Assembly: GCA_020137815.1 (NCBI GenBank)
Contig: CM035350.1
Location: 3,976,418 to 4,040,417 of the forward strand
Origin: Hormiphora californensis
Lineage: Eukaryota > Ctenophora > Tentaculata > Cydippida > Pleurobrachiidae
Reading direction: 5' to 3'
DNA length: 64,000 nucleotides
Part shown: piece by piece, positions 1 to 12,001 of the stretch
Position numbering within the stretch: position 1 is the stretch's first letter
Layout of the letters: every line of letters begins with the position of its first letter
Translations under genes and position numbers: made by a program
Notes under the pieces: model-generated
Databases searched by the model: none
What the model saw: only the letters and a program-made list of their open reading frames with translations
Told to the model about the DNA's origin: nothing

Positions 1-221
1 ACGTTTCGGGCGGTACTGTGCGGGCCGTCATTATGATGGAGCACCACTGTTAAATGTACAAATGCAAATCTTCTCAGACTTGGTCCTGACTCCATACAGT
101 TCCAGAATGAGCTGATGAGTTTATGAGAGTAAATATTTGTTAGTGTATGACTATCATGGGTATCAAATTCACATAGGGTCTATGACATGTGAGAGAGATA
201 AGAACTAGCAAGGACACCCGA

Positions 222-1704
222 ATGTCATTGTTCAAGCAGCAGAAATATGACCGGTTACTTGAGTCCGATGAAGAAGCACCCCCTGAGGTCCAGCTCCTAA
301 CAAATCACGATTCAAACCGATGGAGCCAGATCCAAAATTTGGATGATTTCTTTACAAGGACGTACAATTACCATCGGAACAATGGATTTTGGTGCATGGT
401 GATCAACGAGTTTCTACAACTTTTGTAAGTCTACTTTGTACCTTGTATTTTTGTATGCGTACGAAATTCTAAAATATCTGACAAAAACCTACCAATTATC
501 TTTCACTTTCAGGCAATTTGCGTTTGTTGTCTTCTTTGTCCTGTTTCTGACGTGTTGCGTGGATTATGACAAATTAGGACAAAGTGATCCTAACATCTTT
601 GATGCTATTGATTGGAGTGGACTTCACAAGTAAATAGGATGTTCTTAAGAATAGTCAAAACTTGTTATGTTCTACCCCTCCTTTACATTTGTAAAGGTTT
701 CGTGTGCGAAACAGAGTCTAGCTAGGCAAGTCAAAACAATAAAAATCATCCCGATTTATTAATTCGTGAATTTAGAACTAGATAATAGATAATCTCCCCT
801 CCCCAAGGATTCATGGATTTGTGGCGCTGATGGTGCTTGTGGCAGTTGGCTATTGGTCCTGGAACTGTGCTCAATTTGTATGGAACACATCCAAATATTT
901 GGAAATAAAGATTTTCTACCGGGACGTTCTCAAAATACCTGAGGTTAGATAGTTGTTGAGAATTTAGGAAGAAGTAGAGAGAAGGGAAAATAATTGGGAA
1001 CGGATCCAAGCTTTATTTGTTTACACTATTCTACATTATCCCTGAATCGTTAGTATAAACCCGCTTATCCAGGACACTATTAGTAACCTTGAGTGGACAG
1101 AAGTTCAGGCGAAACTGATCGAGTCCCAGAAGCAGGTCCAGTTGTGTCTTCACAAAGACACTCTCACTGAGCTAGGTAAGATTTGTTCGGCCCTGTCTCC
1201 CCCAAATGTAAAGGTCAAAGGAGGGCTAGAACATAGCAAGATCACCGGCTTTTAACTGTGCAGTGTTTGGGCGGATAAAGCTAAGTACCGAACATACTTG
1301 TTATGTTCTAACCCTTCTTTACATTTGTAAACAGTGTGAGGGTGGCAGTGGTAAAAAGGGGAATTAGTTATTTCCGGTACAACCTAGAGACAATGTAATT
1401 AGTTTGCACACAATATAACTGGAAACAGACACAAATATCGTGGCACACACTTTTGTGTCTTAGAACAGCAACTATTTTCTAATTCAAGTATACACTTTCA
1501 GATGTATCAAATCGAATACTGCGGATGGACAACTATAAAGTTGCAATGATAAACAAAAAGGTCCTTCCGTACTCCTTCAATTTTCCAATCATGGGACAGA
1601 GAGTGTTCCTTCCTAAAATGCTGATGGTGAACCTGGAGTTTATTCTCTTTAATGGTCCCCGTGCACCTTTCAAGTGAGTTGGTGGCTGATCTATGGGTTG
1701 CACA

Positions 1705-1757
<53 letters not shown>

Positions 1758-3785
1758 GAGCAAGCCAGCTAGGGCCAACTAGTTTTGCAATGGATGGGGG
1801 AATATTTTATTGTGTATGGGGGAATTGCAAATGGAAGAATACAATGACATTATTGCAGATGTACTAATTCTACATTCTTTTCCAGAAGTAGCTGGAAGTT
1901 AGACGAGAGATACAAAAGAAGGGATGCAAGGGAGCACTTGGCGGAACGTTTATCCGCCTACATAACTTATAAAATGCTGATGGTGAACCTGGAGTTTATT
2001 CTCTTTAATGGTCCCCGTGCACCTTTCAAGTGAGTTGGTGGCTGATCTATGGGTTGCGCAAGGAGAGAGAGAGAGAGAAGGTCGAGTAAGCCAACTAGGG
2101 GCCAACTAATTTTGCAATGGATGGGGGAATATTTTATTGTGTATGGGGGAATTGCAAATGGAAGAATACAATGACATTGTTGCAGATGTACTAATTCTTC
2201 ATTCTTTTCCAGAAGTAGCTGGAAGTTAGACGAGAGATACAAAAGAAGGGATGCAAGGGAGCACTTGGCGGAACGTTTATCCGCCTACATAACTTATCTA
2301 GCTGCGGTGAACTTTCTGCTCATGCCAATTCTTTTTGTTTGGCAGCTCATCTTTCAGATTGTTCACTATGCTGAGGTGAGAGAATTATAGGACAGTGAAG
2401 TTGCAGGGGGATCAGTCACATGAGTGTGTGTGGCACATTCCCGGTCACACTTTTAAAGTGTTATGGTGTGTCATGTCTGTAGCGCGCGGCGTCATCCCTA
2501 CAGCTGCGAGGTATCGCACAGCAGTAGGTCAATGCGACGCGCACACAATGCGCGTAGTCACGTGACTCGCCAATGTTTCTAAATTTACCCTCCCCCACGT
2601 GACGTGAAGTGCTGTGGTGGTATAACATTGGTATAAACCTGTATATATTCCCCCTCCAGCTGGTAAAACGGGAACCCGGAATTCTCGGGGTAAGGATGTG
2701 GTCCTTGTATGCTCGGTATTTTCTTCGCCACTACAATGAACTATGTCACGAGTTCGATGCCCGGCTAAAGAGGGCCTACATTCCTGCGAACAAGTTTATG
2801 AATCTCTTCACTTCTCCCATGCTAGTTATCATTGCCAAGTAAGGAATGTTTCGACTGTGTGTTAAACAAGTGATATATATGTTTAACAAATTTAACCTGG
2901 GAAACTCATAAAAACTCTCCTCTAGGAACGTTGGATTTTTCGCTGGAGCGATTCTACTCGTTTTGGTATCTCTAACTCTAATAAATGAGGAACTACTATT
3001 TGCTGACCACATTCCCCTGGCTATAACCCTTCTGGGTATCACTGTGTCGGTCTGCAAAGCCCTCATCCCTGATGCGGTAAGAATGTTGTTACATGGGGTG
3101 TGGAGCTTTATAAGTGTTGCTTGAGTAGCGGTAACGTGTAGTAACGCACCCAACTCTAGTATAGCCACGCATGGGGTAGGCAGGAAGGGTCACTTCTTTT
3201 CACTCTATATTAGAGACGTTCAAATCCAACTAATAGCATCCCTCCCCTACACAAATCCCCCTACTTCTCCCCAATATATGCTGCTCACACCCCCCCTCAT
3301 TGTAGAACCAAGTATTTTGTCCTGATGTGCTGATGAAGGAGGTGTTACTTCACACCCACTACCAGCCAGATAACTGGAACAACGCTGCCCAACTACCCCA
3401 CGTCAGGGAGGAGTTTGGGCAGATGTTCCTCTTCAAAGGTGAGTTGTAATGGGTGTTCCACGGGGTTGTAATGGGTGTTCCACGGGGTTGTAATGGGTGT
3501 TTCACGGGGTTGTAATGGGTGTTTCACGGGGTTGTAATGGGTGTTTCTGGGCCGGGGCTGTGATGGGTATTCCTAGTCGAGCATGCCACCATTTATATTG
3601 TACAGTTATTATTTGTAAGTTGTTAAAAAAAGAGTATATTGGGAGTATTTGTGTGTTTCCTCTGTCTCTCTGGCACAGTGAGATGGTGGGCTGACACACG
3701 GCAGTCAATAATAAACTGTCATACACTGCATCACCAACATTTATACTGGCAAGAAGTCTGTCTGTCTGTCTGTCTGTCTGTCTGG

Positions 3786-3835
<50 letters not shown>

Positions 3836-3850
3836 TTCTGTCTGTCTGCC

Positions 3851-3905
<55 letters not shown>

Positions 3906-6900
3906 TTCCTCAAACTATCTCATTATATTTCCAGGTGTATACTTGGCAGAAGAGCTGATTGCACCCCTTATCACCCCTTTCATCCTATACTTCAATGTTC
4001 GCCATAGATCTCTGGATTTTGTTGATTTCCTACGAAACTACACCGTCAGCGTCGTAGGTATAACGATCTCTCATCCCCCTTTAGTATCCAGAAAACTGCA
4101 CTGATTGGGATGGAAACTTCAGCAACTCTCCCAGATGGCCACTATTGTTGCCATAACTATAGTCGAATTTTTTATTTAAGCGACGGACCGTCACGCATTC
4201 AAAGAGGTCGTGCGGCATCGTATTTGCCCGTGATAATCGAGATCGAGTTCCTGGCAATCTTAAGACTTGAACCCGAAAGCGTTGGAAAGATAATTTCAAG
4301 ACCTTTCCAACGCAACCAAAATCAATTTTTTATCTAATCAGGAACCGGGGATATGAGCGAAAAGGTTTCTCGAATTGTCACACGCAAATACAACGCCACG
4401 CGACTTCTTTGAATGCACGGCGGCCTGTCGCTTAAATTAAGAATTCAACTTTAGTAACTACTGGCATTACTAACTACTACTAAATATGACATCCTACAGG
4501 TGTTGGAGATGTGTGCTCCTTCTCCCAAATGGATATAAAGAAACACGGTAACCCTGATTGGATGGCATTCGGAATGACTAATGGAACCCCCGTAGACCAG
4601 GCTGAGCACGGCAAGACGGAGTTGTCCCTTATCAACTTTAGTATCAGGAACCCAGACTGGAAGCCCAAAGGACAGCGAGGCCATGTATATCAGCACTATT
4701 CCGGGCATTAGGTGAGTAGTAGAGTTATCCATGATGATTTTCAATGATTCTTCCCAAGTGCTCATGGATATATCGGGGACCAAAACTTTCTACAAAGTAC
4801 CAATGTAGTTTAATATTTAACACGTGATCTCTCTCTCTCTCTCGCAGCTAAACAAGACAGTGAGGGGATGGGTGGCAGCTTGATATCTCAACAACATGGC
4901 ATGGCCAGATCCCTCATCCAGGGTTCTAGCCCTATGCTGGCTTCCATGAACCTCCCACACTTCCAGCCCACAGTGCCCATCAGCGCCCCATCTTCAAGCG
5001 AAACTGTAACTGGGGACGATCAGCCCCCTTCCTCTAACCTCTACACAGACCAGATTGCAACTTCATCTAACCACTACAGCGACCACCCCCACCACCAGAG
5101 CGAATACCAGATAGAGGAGGGCGATCAGGATTCAGAGGAGGGACCTCCGACCCTGTTCGGTGGAGAGGGACCTCCGACCCTGTTCGGTGGACCCGAGGAA
5201 ATGTTAACAAGTGTTAGCAAACAAAAGTACATTTTTGATGACCAATATAGCCAGATGGAGCAGAGTTATAGGGAATCAGGACGTAGACCCGTCACCCAGA
5301 GCATGACCGTCCCTGAGACCAGTAACCGGGGTGGATCGTTGCATGACGTCATAATGACGTCATCATCTCACCAGCCTAACTCAATGGATTTGATGAGCAT
5401 GAGCACGGTCGATGCGTCACTATTCATGTCGGCACATATGGAACACTCACAGTGGGCTGCCCGATCAAGTCTTAGCACAGGTAACATCTCGAATTTGGTA
5501 TCCCGTAAATACTAGTAATTATTAACTCCAATACTTCGAAGACGAAGCAGTTCTTCAAGAACTCTAAAACTAGTCAGTCGTGTAGATTCCTGATTCCCAA
5601 TTATTCTCCCCACCACGCCCTTTCTCTTTACAGGAGATGTAAAGTGGACCGGTGTTAGAAAGGAGTACAGAGAGATGGCCCGATCAACTGATCTCGGATC
5701 GAGTGCTCTCTTCCTCCATTCGGTAAGTGCATGGTTTCACTCAACAACTCAACAACCCTTTCTTTCTCAAAAGCAACTTCATTTCGGGCTATTATCCCGC
5801 CCAGACTTCTAGCTACTGTTATACAAGGTTTCCCCCGTCCTTTATCCTTACGAGGACAATTATAAGGCTCCGAGAGTGAATAGCTGCAAATTTGAGCAGC
5901 CGTGGGAAATTCAGAAAGCCTCCAGTGTGTGTCCTTCTTTGGTCATAACTAAAATTCTTTAACCCTAAGGAATTAGGTCACAATTATACTGTGACATGGA
6001 ATATACATTCTAGAAAATTCCACCTATTCCCCCTCTCAGCTCCACTCTTCTAACCCCATCTTCCCCCTCTCAGCTCCACTCTCCTAACCCCATCTTCCCC
6101 CTCTCAGCTCCACTCTCCTAACCCCATCTTCCCCCTCTCAGCTCCACTCTCCTAACCCCATCTTCCCCCTCTCAGCTCCACTCTCCTAACCCCATCTTCC
6201 CCCTCTCAGCTCCACTCTCCTAACCCCATCTTCCCCCTCTCAGCTCCACTATCCTAACCCCATCTTCCACCTCTCAGCTCCACTCTCCTAACCCCATCTT
6301 CCCCCTCTCAGCTCCACTCTCCTAACCCCATCTTCCCCCTCTCAGCTCCACTCTCCTAACCCCATCTTCCCCCTCTCAGCTCCACTCTCCTAACCCCATC
6401 TTCCCCCTCTCAGCTTCACTCTCCTAACCCCATCTTCCCCCTCTCAGCTCCACTATCCTAACCCCATCTCCCCCTCTCAGCTCCACTCTCCTAACCCCAT
6501 CTTCCCCCTCTGCTCCACTCTCCTAACCCCATCGTCCCCCTCTCAGCTCCACTCTCTTAACCCCATCTTCCCCCTCTCAGCTCCACTCTCCTAACCCCAT
6601 CTTCCCCCTCTCAGCTCCACTCTCCTAACCCCATCTTCCCCCTCTCAGCTCCACTCTCCTAACCCCATCTTCCCCCTCTCAGCTCCACTCTCCTAACCCC
6701 ATCTTCCCCCTCTCAGCTCCACTCTCCTAACCCCATCTTCCCCCTCTCAGCTCCACTCTCCTAACCCCATCTTCCCCCTCTCAGCTCCACTCTCCTAACC
6801 CCATCTTCCCCCTCTCAGCTCCACTCTCCTAACCCCATCTTCCCCCTCTCAGCTCCACTCTCCTAACCCCATCTTCCCCCTCTCAGCTCCACTCTCCTAA

Positions 6901-9856
6901 CCCCATCTTCCCCCTCTCAGCTCCACTCTCCTAACCCCATCTTCCCCCTCTCAGCTCCACTCTCCTAACCCCATCTTCCCCCTCTCAGCTCCACTCTCCT
7001 AACCCCATCTTCCCCCTCTCAGCTCCACTCTCCTAACCCCATCTTCCCCCTCTCAGCTCCACTCTCCTAACCCCATCTTCCCCCTCTCAGCTCCACTCTC
7101 CTAACCCCATCTTCCCCCTCTCAGCTCCACTCTCCTAACCCCATCTTCCCCCTCTCAGCTCCACTTTCCTAACCCCATCTTCCCCCTCTCAGTTCAGCTC
7201 TTCTAACCCCATCTTCCACCTCTCAGCTCCACTCTCCTAACCCCATCTTCCCCTCTCAGCTCCACTCTCCTAACCCCATCTTCCCCCTCTCAGCTCCACT
7301 CTCCTAACCCCATCTTCCCCCTCTCAGCTCCACTCTCCTAACCCCATCTTCCCCCTCTCAGCTCCACTCTCCTAACCCCATCTTCCCCCTCTCAGCTCCA
7401 CTCTCCTAACCCCATCTTCCCCCTCTCAGCTCCACTCTCCTAACCCCATCTTCCCCCTCTCAGCTCCACTCTCCTAACCCCATCTTCCCCCTCTCAGCTC
7501 CACTCTCCTAACCCCATCTTCCCCCTCTCAGCTCCACTCTCCTAACCCCATCTTCCCCCTCTCAGCTCCACTCTCCTAACCCCATCTTCCCCCTCTCAGC
7601 TCCACTCTCCTAACCCCATCTTCCCCCTCTCAGCTCCACTCTCCTAACCCCATCTTCCCCCTCTCAGCTCCACTCTCCTAACCCCATCTTCCCCCTCTCA
7701 GCTCCACTCTCCTAACCCCATCTTCCCCCTCTCAGCTCCACTCTCCTAACCCCATCTTCCCCCTCTCAGCTCCACTCTCCTAACCCCATCTTCCCCCTCT
7801 CAGCTCCACTCTCCTAACCCCATCTTCCCCCTCTCAGCTCCACTCTCCTAACCCCATCTTCCCCCTCTCAGCTCCACTCTCCTAACCCCATCTTCCCCCT
7901 CTCAGCTCCACTCTCCTAACCCCATCTTCCCCCTCTCAGCTCCACTCTCCTAACCCCATCTTCCCCCTCTCAGCTCCACTCTCCTAACCCCATCTTCCCC
8001 CTCTCAGCTCCACTCTCCTAACCCCATCTTCCCCCTCTCAGCTCCACTCTCCTAACCCCATCTTCCCCCTCTCAGCTCCACTCTCCTAACCCCATCTTCC
8101 CCCTCTCAGCTCCACTCTCCTAACCCCATCTTCCCCCTCTCAGCTCCACTCTCCTAACCCCATCTTCCCCCTCTCAGCTCCACTCTCCTAACCCCATCTT
8201 CCCCCTCTCAGCTCCACTCTCCTAACCCCATCTTCCCCCTCTCAGCTCCACTCTCCTAACCCCATCTTCCCCCTCTCAGCTCCACTCTCCTAACCCCATC
8301 TTCCCCCTCTCAGCTCCACTCTCCTAACCCCATCTTCCCCCTCTCAGCTCCACTCTCCTAACCCCATCTTCCCCCTCTCAGCTCCACTCTCCTAACCCCA
8401 TCTTCCCCCTCTCAGCTCCACTCTCCTAACCCCATCTTCCCCCTCTCAGCTCCACTCTCCTAACCCCATCTTCCCCCTCTCAGCTCCACTCTCCTAACCC
8501 CATCTTCCCCCTCTCAGCTCCACTCTCCTAACCCCATCTTCCCCCTCTCAGCTCCACTCTCCTAACCCCATCTTCCCCCTCTCAGCTCCACTTTCCTAAC
8601 CACATCTTCCCCCTCTCAGCTCCACTCTCCTAACCCCATCTTCCCCCTCTCAGCTCCACTCTCCTAACCCCGTCTTCCACCTCTCAGCTCCACTCTCCTA
8701 ACCCCATCTTCCACCTCTCAGCTCCACTCTCCTAACCCCATCTTCCCCCTCTCAGCTCCACTCTCCTAACCCCATCTTCCCCCTCTCAGCTCCACTCTCC
8801 TAACCCCATCTTCCCCCTCTCAGCTCCACTTTCCTAACCCCATCTTCCCCCTCTCAGCTCCACTCTCCTAACCCCATCTTCCCCCTCTCAGCTCCACTCT
8901 CCTAACCCCGTCTTCCCCCTCTCAGCTCCAGTCTCATAACCCCATCTTCCCCCTCTCAGCTCCACTCTCCTAACCCCGTCTTCCCCCTCTCAGCTCCACT
9001 CTCCTAACCCCATCTTCCCCCTCTCAGCTCCACTCTCCTAACCCCATCTTCCCCCTCTCAGCTCCACTCTCCTAACCCCATCTTCCACCTCTCAGCTCCA
9101 CTCTCCTAACCCCATCTTCCCCCTCTCAGCTCCACTCTCCTAACCCCATCTTCCCCCTCTCAGCTCCACTCTCCTAACCCCATCTTCCCCCTCTCAGCTC
9201 CACTCTCCTAACCCCATCTTCCCCCTCTCAGCTCCACTCTCCTAACCCCATCTTCCCCCTCTCAGCTCCACTCTCCTAACCCCATCTTCCCCATCTCAGC
9301 TCCACTCTCCTAACCCCATCTTCCCCCTCTCAGCTCCACTCTCCTAACCCCATCTTCCCCCTCTCAGCTCCACTCTCCTAACCCCAGTCTTCCCCCTCTC
9401 AGCTCCACTCTCATAACCCCATCTTCCCCCTCTCAGCTCCACTCTCCTAACCCCAGTCTTCCCCATCTCAGCTCCACTCTCCTAACCCCATCTTCCCCCT
9501 CTCAGCTCCACTCTCCTAACCCCATCTTCCCCCTCTCAGCTCCACTCTCCTAACCCCATCTTCCCCCTCTCAGCTCCACTCTCCTAACCCCGTCTTCCCC
9601 CTCTCAGCTCCACTCTCCTAACCCCATCTTCCCCCTCTCAGCTCCACTCTCCTAACCCCATCTTCCCCCTCTCAGCTCCACTCTCCTAACCCCGTCTTCC
9701 CCCTCTCAGCTCCACTCTCGACTAAAGCAGCAGGAAGAGAGTCCCCAAGATATGATGACGCGATCACTCCACGGCCAGATTCACCAAAACAGTGGCAGTG
9801 GAAGTCACATGAGCAAATCTTATCCCAACAACACACATCCTAACACGTGTACGTAA
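222..9856 (+). CDS. ATG9: Autophagy-related protein 9 (multi-exon)
   Basis: ATG9 is the multispanning lipid scramblase of Golgi/endosome vesicles that seeds autophagosome membranes. Exons read by eye: 222-424, 513-629, 808-943, 1073-1175, 1502-1673, (1886-2029), 2213-2375, 2660-2838, 2926-3076, 3306-3438, 3935-4057, 4500-4711, 4848-5480, 5634-5722, 9710-9856; phases agree at every junction except 4711/4848. Family signatures seen: NLDDFFTRTYNYH, CCVDYDKL, LVKREPGILG, VVGVGDVCSFSQMD and GKTELSLINF. The start is the ATG at 222 (MSLFKQQKYDRLL), typical of an ATG9 N-terminus. About 853 aa without the duplicated exon, close to animal ATG9 length. The C-terminal third is Ser/Gln-rich and low complexity, as usual. 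Oddities: the 144-bp duplicated exon at 1886-2029, a one-base frame conflict in exon 4500-4711, and a last intron of 4 kb filled by a minisatellite. The stop could instead be reached by splicing to about 10050. Confidence 0.93.
1203..1327. repeat. Fold-back repeat in an ATG9 intron
   Basis: Arms at 1203-1240 and 1297-1327 are imperfect inverted copies of the same sequence (CTTGTTATGTTCTA near the inner end of the right arm). A further direct copy of the right arm lies in another ATG9 intron at 661-691. This looks like a small MITE-type fold-back family. No clear target-site duplication was found. Confidence 0.5.
1615..2297 (+). repeat. Tandem duplication of an exon-intron-exon segment in ATG9
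   Basis: 1615-1970 and 1971-2297 are near-identical direct copies. Each holds the end of one ATG9 exon (from AAAATGCTGATGG), the whole short intron with a GA microsatellite, and the start of the next exon up to CATAACTTAT. The main length difference is the GA tract, which is longer in copy 1. The fusion creates a new internal exon, 1886-2029, exactly 144 bp with phase-2 borders, so it can be included or skipped without frame change. Including it would repeat 48 residues of the conserved core. It may be a real polymorphism or an assembly artefact. Confidence 0.9.
3443..3552. repeat. 22-bp minisatellite just after an ATG9 splice donor
   Basis: Five tandem copies of a 22-bp unit (core GTTGTAATGGGTGTT, then C/TCACGGG) start four bases inside the intron whose donor is at 3439. 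The first copy runs on from the GTGAG donor. Confidence 0.85.
3755..3905. repeat. (CTGT)n microsatellite
   Basis: About 150 bp of nearly pure CTGT repeats with a few interruptions, in the ATG9 intron between exons 3306-3438 and 3935-4057. Open frames on both strands here are artefacts of the tetranucleotide repeat. Confidence 0.95.
4180..4431. mobile_element. MITE with about 60-bp TIRs and TTAA flanks
   Basis: An inverted repeat of about 60 bp (left arm starts GCGACGGACCGTCACGC; right arm is its diverged complement ending CCTGTCGC) bounds a 252-bp non-coding element inside an ATG9 intron. Both ends are flanked by TTAA (4176-4179 and 4432-4435). A TTAA target duplication is typical of piggyBac and Kolobok elements, so this is probably a non-autonomous member of one of those groups. 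Confidence 0.7.
6040..9709. repeat. 3.7-kb minisatellite of about 108 copies of a 34-bp 3'-splice-site unit
   Basis: The 34-bp unit starts CTCCACTCTCCTAACCCC and ends TTCCCCCTCTCAG. It fills the last ATG9 intron and its final copy is the real acceptor: exon 9710 begins CTCCACTCTC, the same ten bases that open each unit. Each unit therefore carries a branch-point-like CTAAC, a pyrimidine tract and an AG. Copies at about 7260-8580 are almost uniform, while units near both ends (for example after 8600) hold variants such as CCCGTC and TTCCAC. Because 34 is not a multiple of 3, using an acceptor two or more units upstream brings the TAA of CTAAC into frame. Confidence 0.97.
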
Positions 9857-10460
9857 TTAGAGTTAATTAGAGTTAATTGTGGGTTCATTATCCCTCTCCA
9901 GCCATAAAAAAGAGAGGGATCTCCCTAATAGCCAATCCTCCTAAATCATTGAAAATGGTTGTACTGTTAAAAATGGGACGAACATTTCAACTGCATTCAC
10001 GTGTTTTGAGTATACCCAGTTAGTTTTTAAACCCATATCTTTATTTTCAGGAACACGCCATAACATAAATAGTGCAAGAAAATGAAACCAAAGTGATAAC
10101 CATAGTGGAAACAGCTCTGAAGTGGATTTAATTGAGGATATCTAGTAGATCGAGACACACACTGATTTTCTATAAAGAGAGACATTGGGTTCTTGTGTTA
10201 ATTGGGTGTTTGTACCGTGGTATTATTCTGTAGTATACCAATTACCAGATTGATATTCAGAGACGCTAGTTAGTTGAATGATTATTGGGCCGGATCGGCC
10301 GGTTGTGGTAAAGACAGTTTGTATATTTCGCATGAATTGAAGTTTGTTAATTATCTAGGTGGGGTTTTAAAGTGTGTGTGTAACAAAGATTACTTGGTAC
10401 TAAGTTTTACTGAAATGGGATGTATAGATAAATAGCTATATCAATAAACATAAGGGTTAC
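9857..10460 (+). other. ATG9 3' untranslated region with polyadenylation signal
   Basis: No open frame follows the TAA at 9854-9856. A candidate acceptor (TATTTTCAG) at about 10049 could splice a 3' UTR exon. A canonical AATAAA at 10443-10448 probably marks the transcript end. Confidence 0.6.
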
Positions 10461-10567
10461 CTTGCCAAGTTAGACTGTTATTCGCGTGTTACCTTGTTTG
10501 TGTTAATTCGAACGCCATCAAGGGCATGGGAGTTAGAGTAAAGAAGAAGTGAAAGATTCCCTCATCC

Positions 10568-10745
10568 TTGGTGACATAGACACCTGGCGCGACCCCCCGC
10601 ACACAGGTGTAGTCTTTTACGACAAACCGGATGCAAATCGGTCCAGTGGATCGCGTGCAACATCCCTTGAAAGACACTACCCTTTTTTAGGGGGCGGAGC
10701 CGACACCTGTGTGCGGGGGGTCGCGCCAGGTGTCTATGTCACCAA
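10568..10745. mobile_element. 178-bp MITE, Mutator-like (9-bp TSD)
   Basis: Perfect TIRs of about 43 bp start TTGGTGACATAGACACCTGG and end with the complement. The element is flanked by identical 9-bp duplications CCCTCATCC at 10559-10567 and 10746-10754. A 9-bp TSD with long TIRs is characteristic of Mutator-like elements. There is no coding capacity; overlapping ORFs are shadows. Confidence 0.88.
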
Positions 10746-11040
10746 CCCTCATCCCTGTTATAGAACTTGGATCCGAGTTGTTTTATTTACTAACATTATA
10801 ATTATCGATAGAGAGGAAATCACGTGGGTGTGTTAAATATTTGTTTTATGTTCCACGTACGTGTGTTTTTTCATCCCATGTTTGTAAATTGTCGTACACT
10901 ATACATTGAGTTTCCACATTGTAAATCTTGTGTGTTTTTAGTATCCTCTCAAATAAATTCAGAAACTATAAAAATGGCAAAAAGCTGATAATGCGAGTGG
11001 TCAGAAGGTGGAAGTTGGCCAGCGCGGCTTAGGATGCTAA

Positions 11041-11160
<120 letters not shown>

Positions 11161-11605
11161 GCATTCTTCATTCCGCTTTCTGTCAACAGCTGTGAACGAA
11201 AGCCAAATGAACGACGCAGTCTCTCAGTCAAATTTCAGTGCATAACTCTTGCTTTTGCTCCACCAATTCATTGTGCTCAGAAATGTATGTTCCTCGTACC
11301 TTTTTACATCTGTGCTGACCCTTTCTCACGCAGAGCAAGGAGAGCGGTCAAACTATATCGTCCCTTATCCTGTCTGGTGGCGCTGCCTATTCATTGGTCT
11401 CGGTCTTTCCGCGATTCCAGATCTTTTAGGTGCTGTAATTAGGTGGGGATGTTGTAGTTAGGGGGTGTGCAATGTGCATGTGGTGTAGAGGTGAAGTTCG
11501 GGCTGGATCCATTGCAACCTATTCTCGCTCCGTGTATGTGAGATCGATCTCGGTCGCCGCGCGACCTCGATCTTACTCAGGTATCAATGTGGCCAACAGT
11601 TCGGG

Positions 11606-11793
11606 GTGGGGGGGGGGGGGGGGGGTTTGGGTTCTTGGACTCTTGGAGTTGGTCATGGGGTTGGTCATGTTTTCAACTCTCTCTCCCTCCCTCTTACTCT
11701 CCCTCTCAACCCGCATATACTATTCGTCCATTCGAGTTTTCACACTGTTGAGCCTGTCGACGCGTTATACTTTGAGAAGACGATGCAGAGCTA

Positions 11794-11881
<88 letters not shown>

Positions 11882-11882
11882 G
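11606..11882. repeat. G tract and second (GA)n microsatellite
   Basis: A run of about 18 G (from 11606), a CT-rich stretch (11680-11710) and a GA tract (about 11797-11882). No gene is supported. Confidence 0.85.
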
Positions 11883-12001
11883 GAAGACACCAAAAATGGG
11901 AACTTCATTTTACCAAACTATTTCTCCCTCTGTACTCAATTTGATTTATTTCTACAAAACTGTGACTTAGTTAAACTATTCAGTGAAACTGATTAGTAAT
12001 C

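Noticed and set aside
3639-4007. A 122-aa ORF of repeated Cys-Leu-Ser-Val
   Set aside because: It is a translation of the (CTGT)n microsatellite.
6040-9709. CRISPR-like array
   Set aside because: Direct tandem units with no spacers, in an animal intron. It is a minisatellite.
10549-10836. A 95-aa ORF over the Mutator-like MITE
   Set aside because: It reads through both inverted repeats of a non-coding element.
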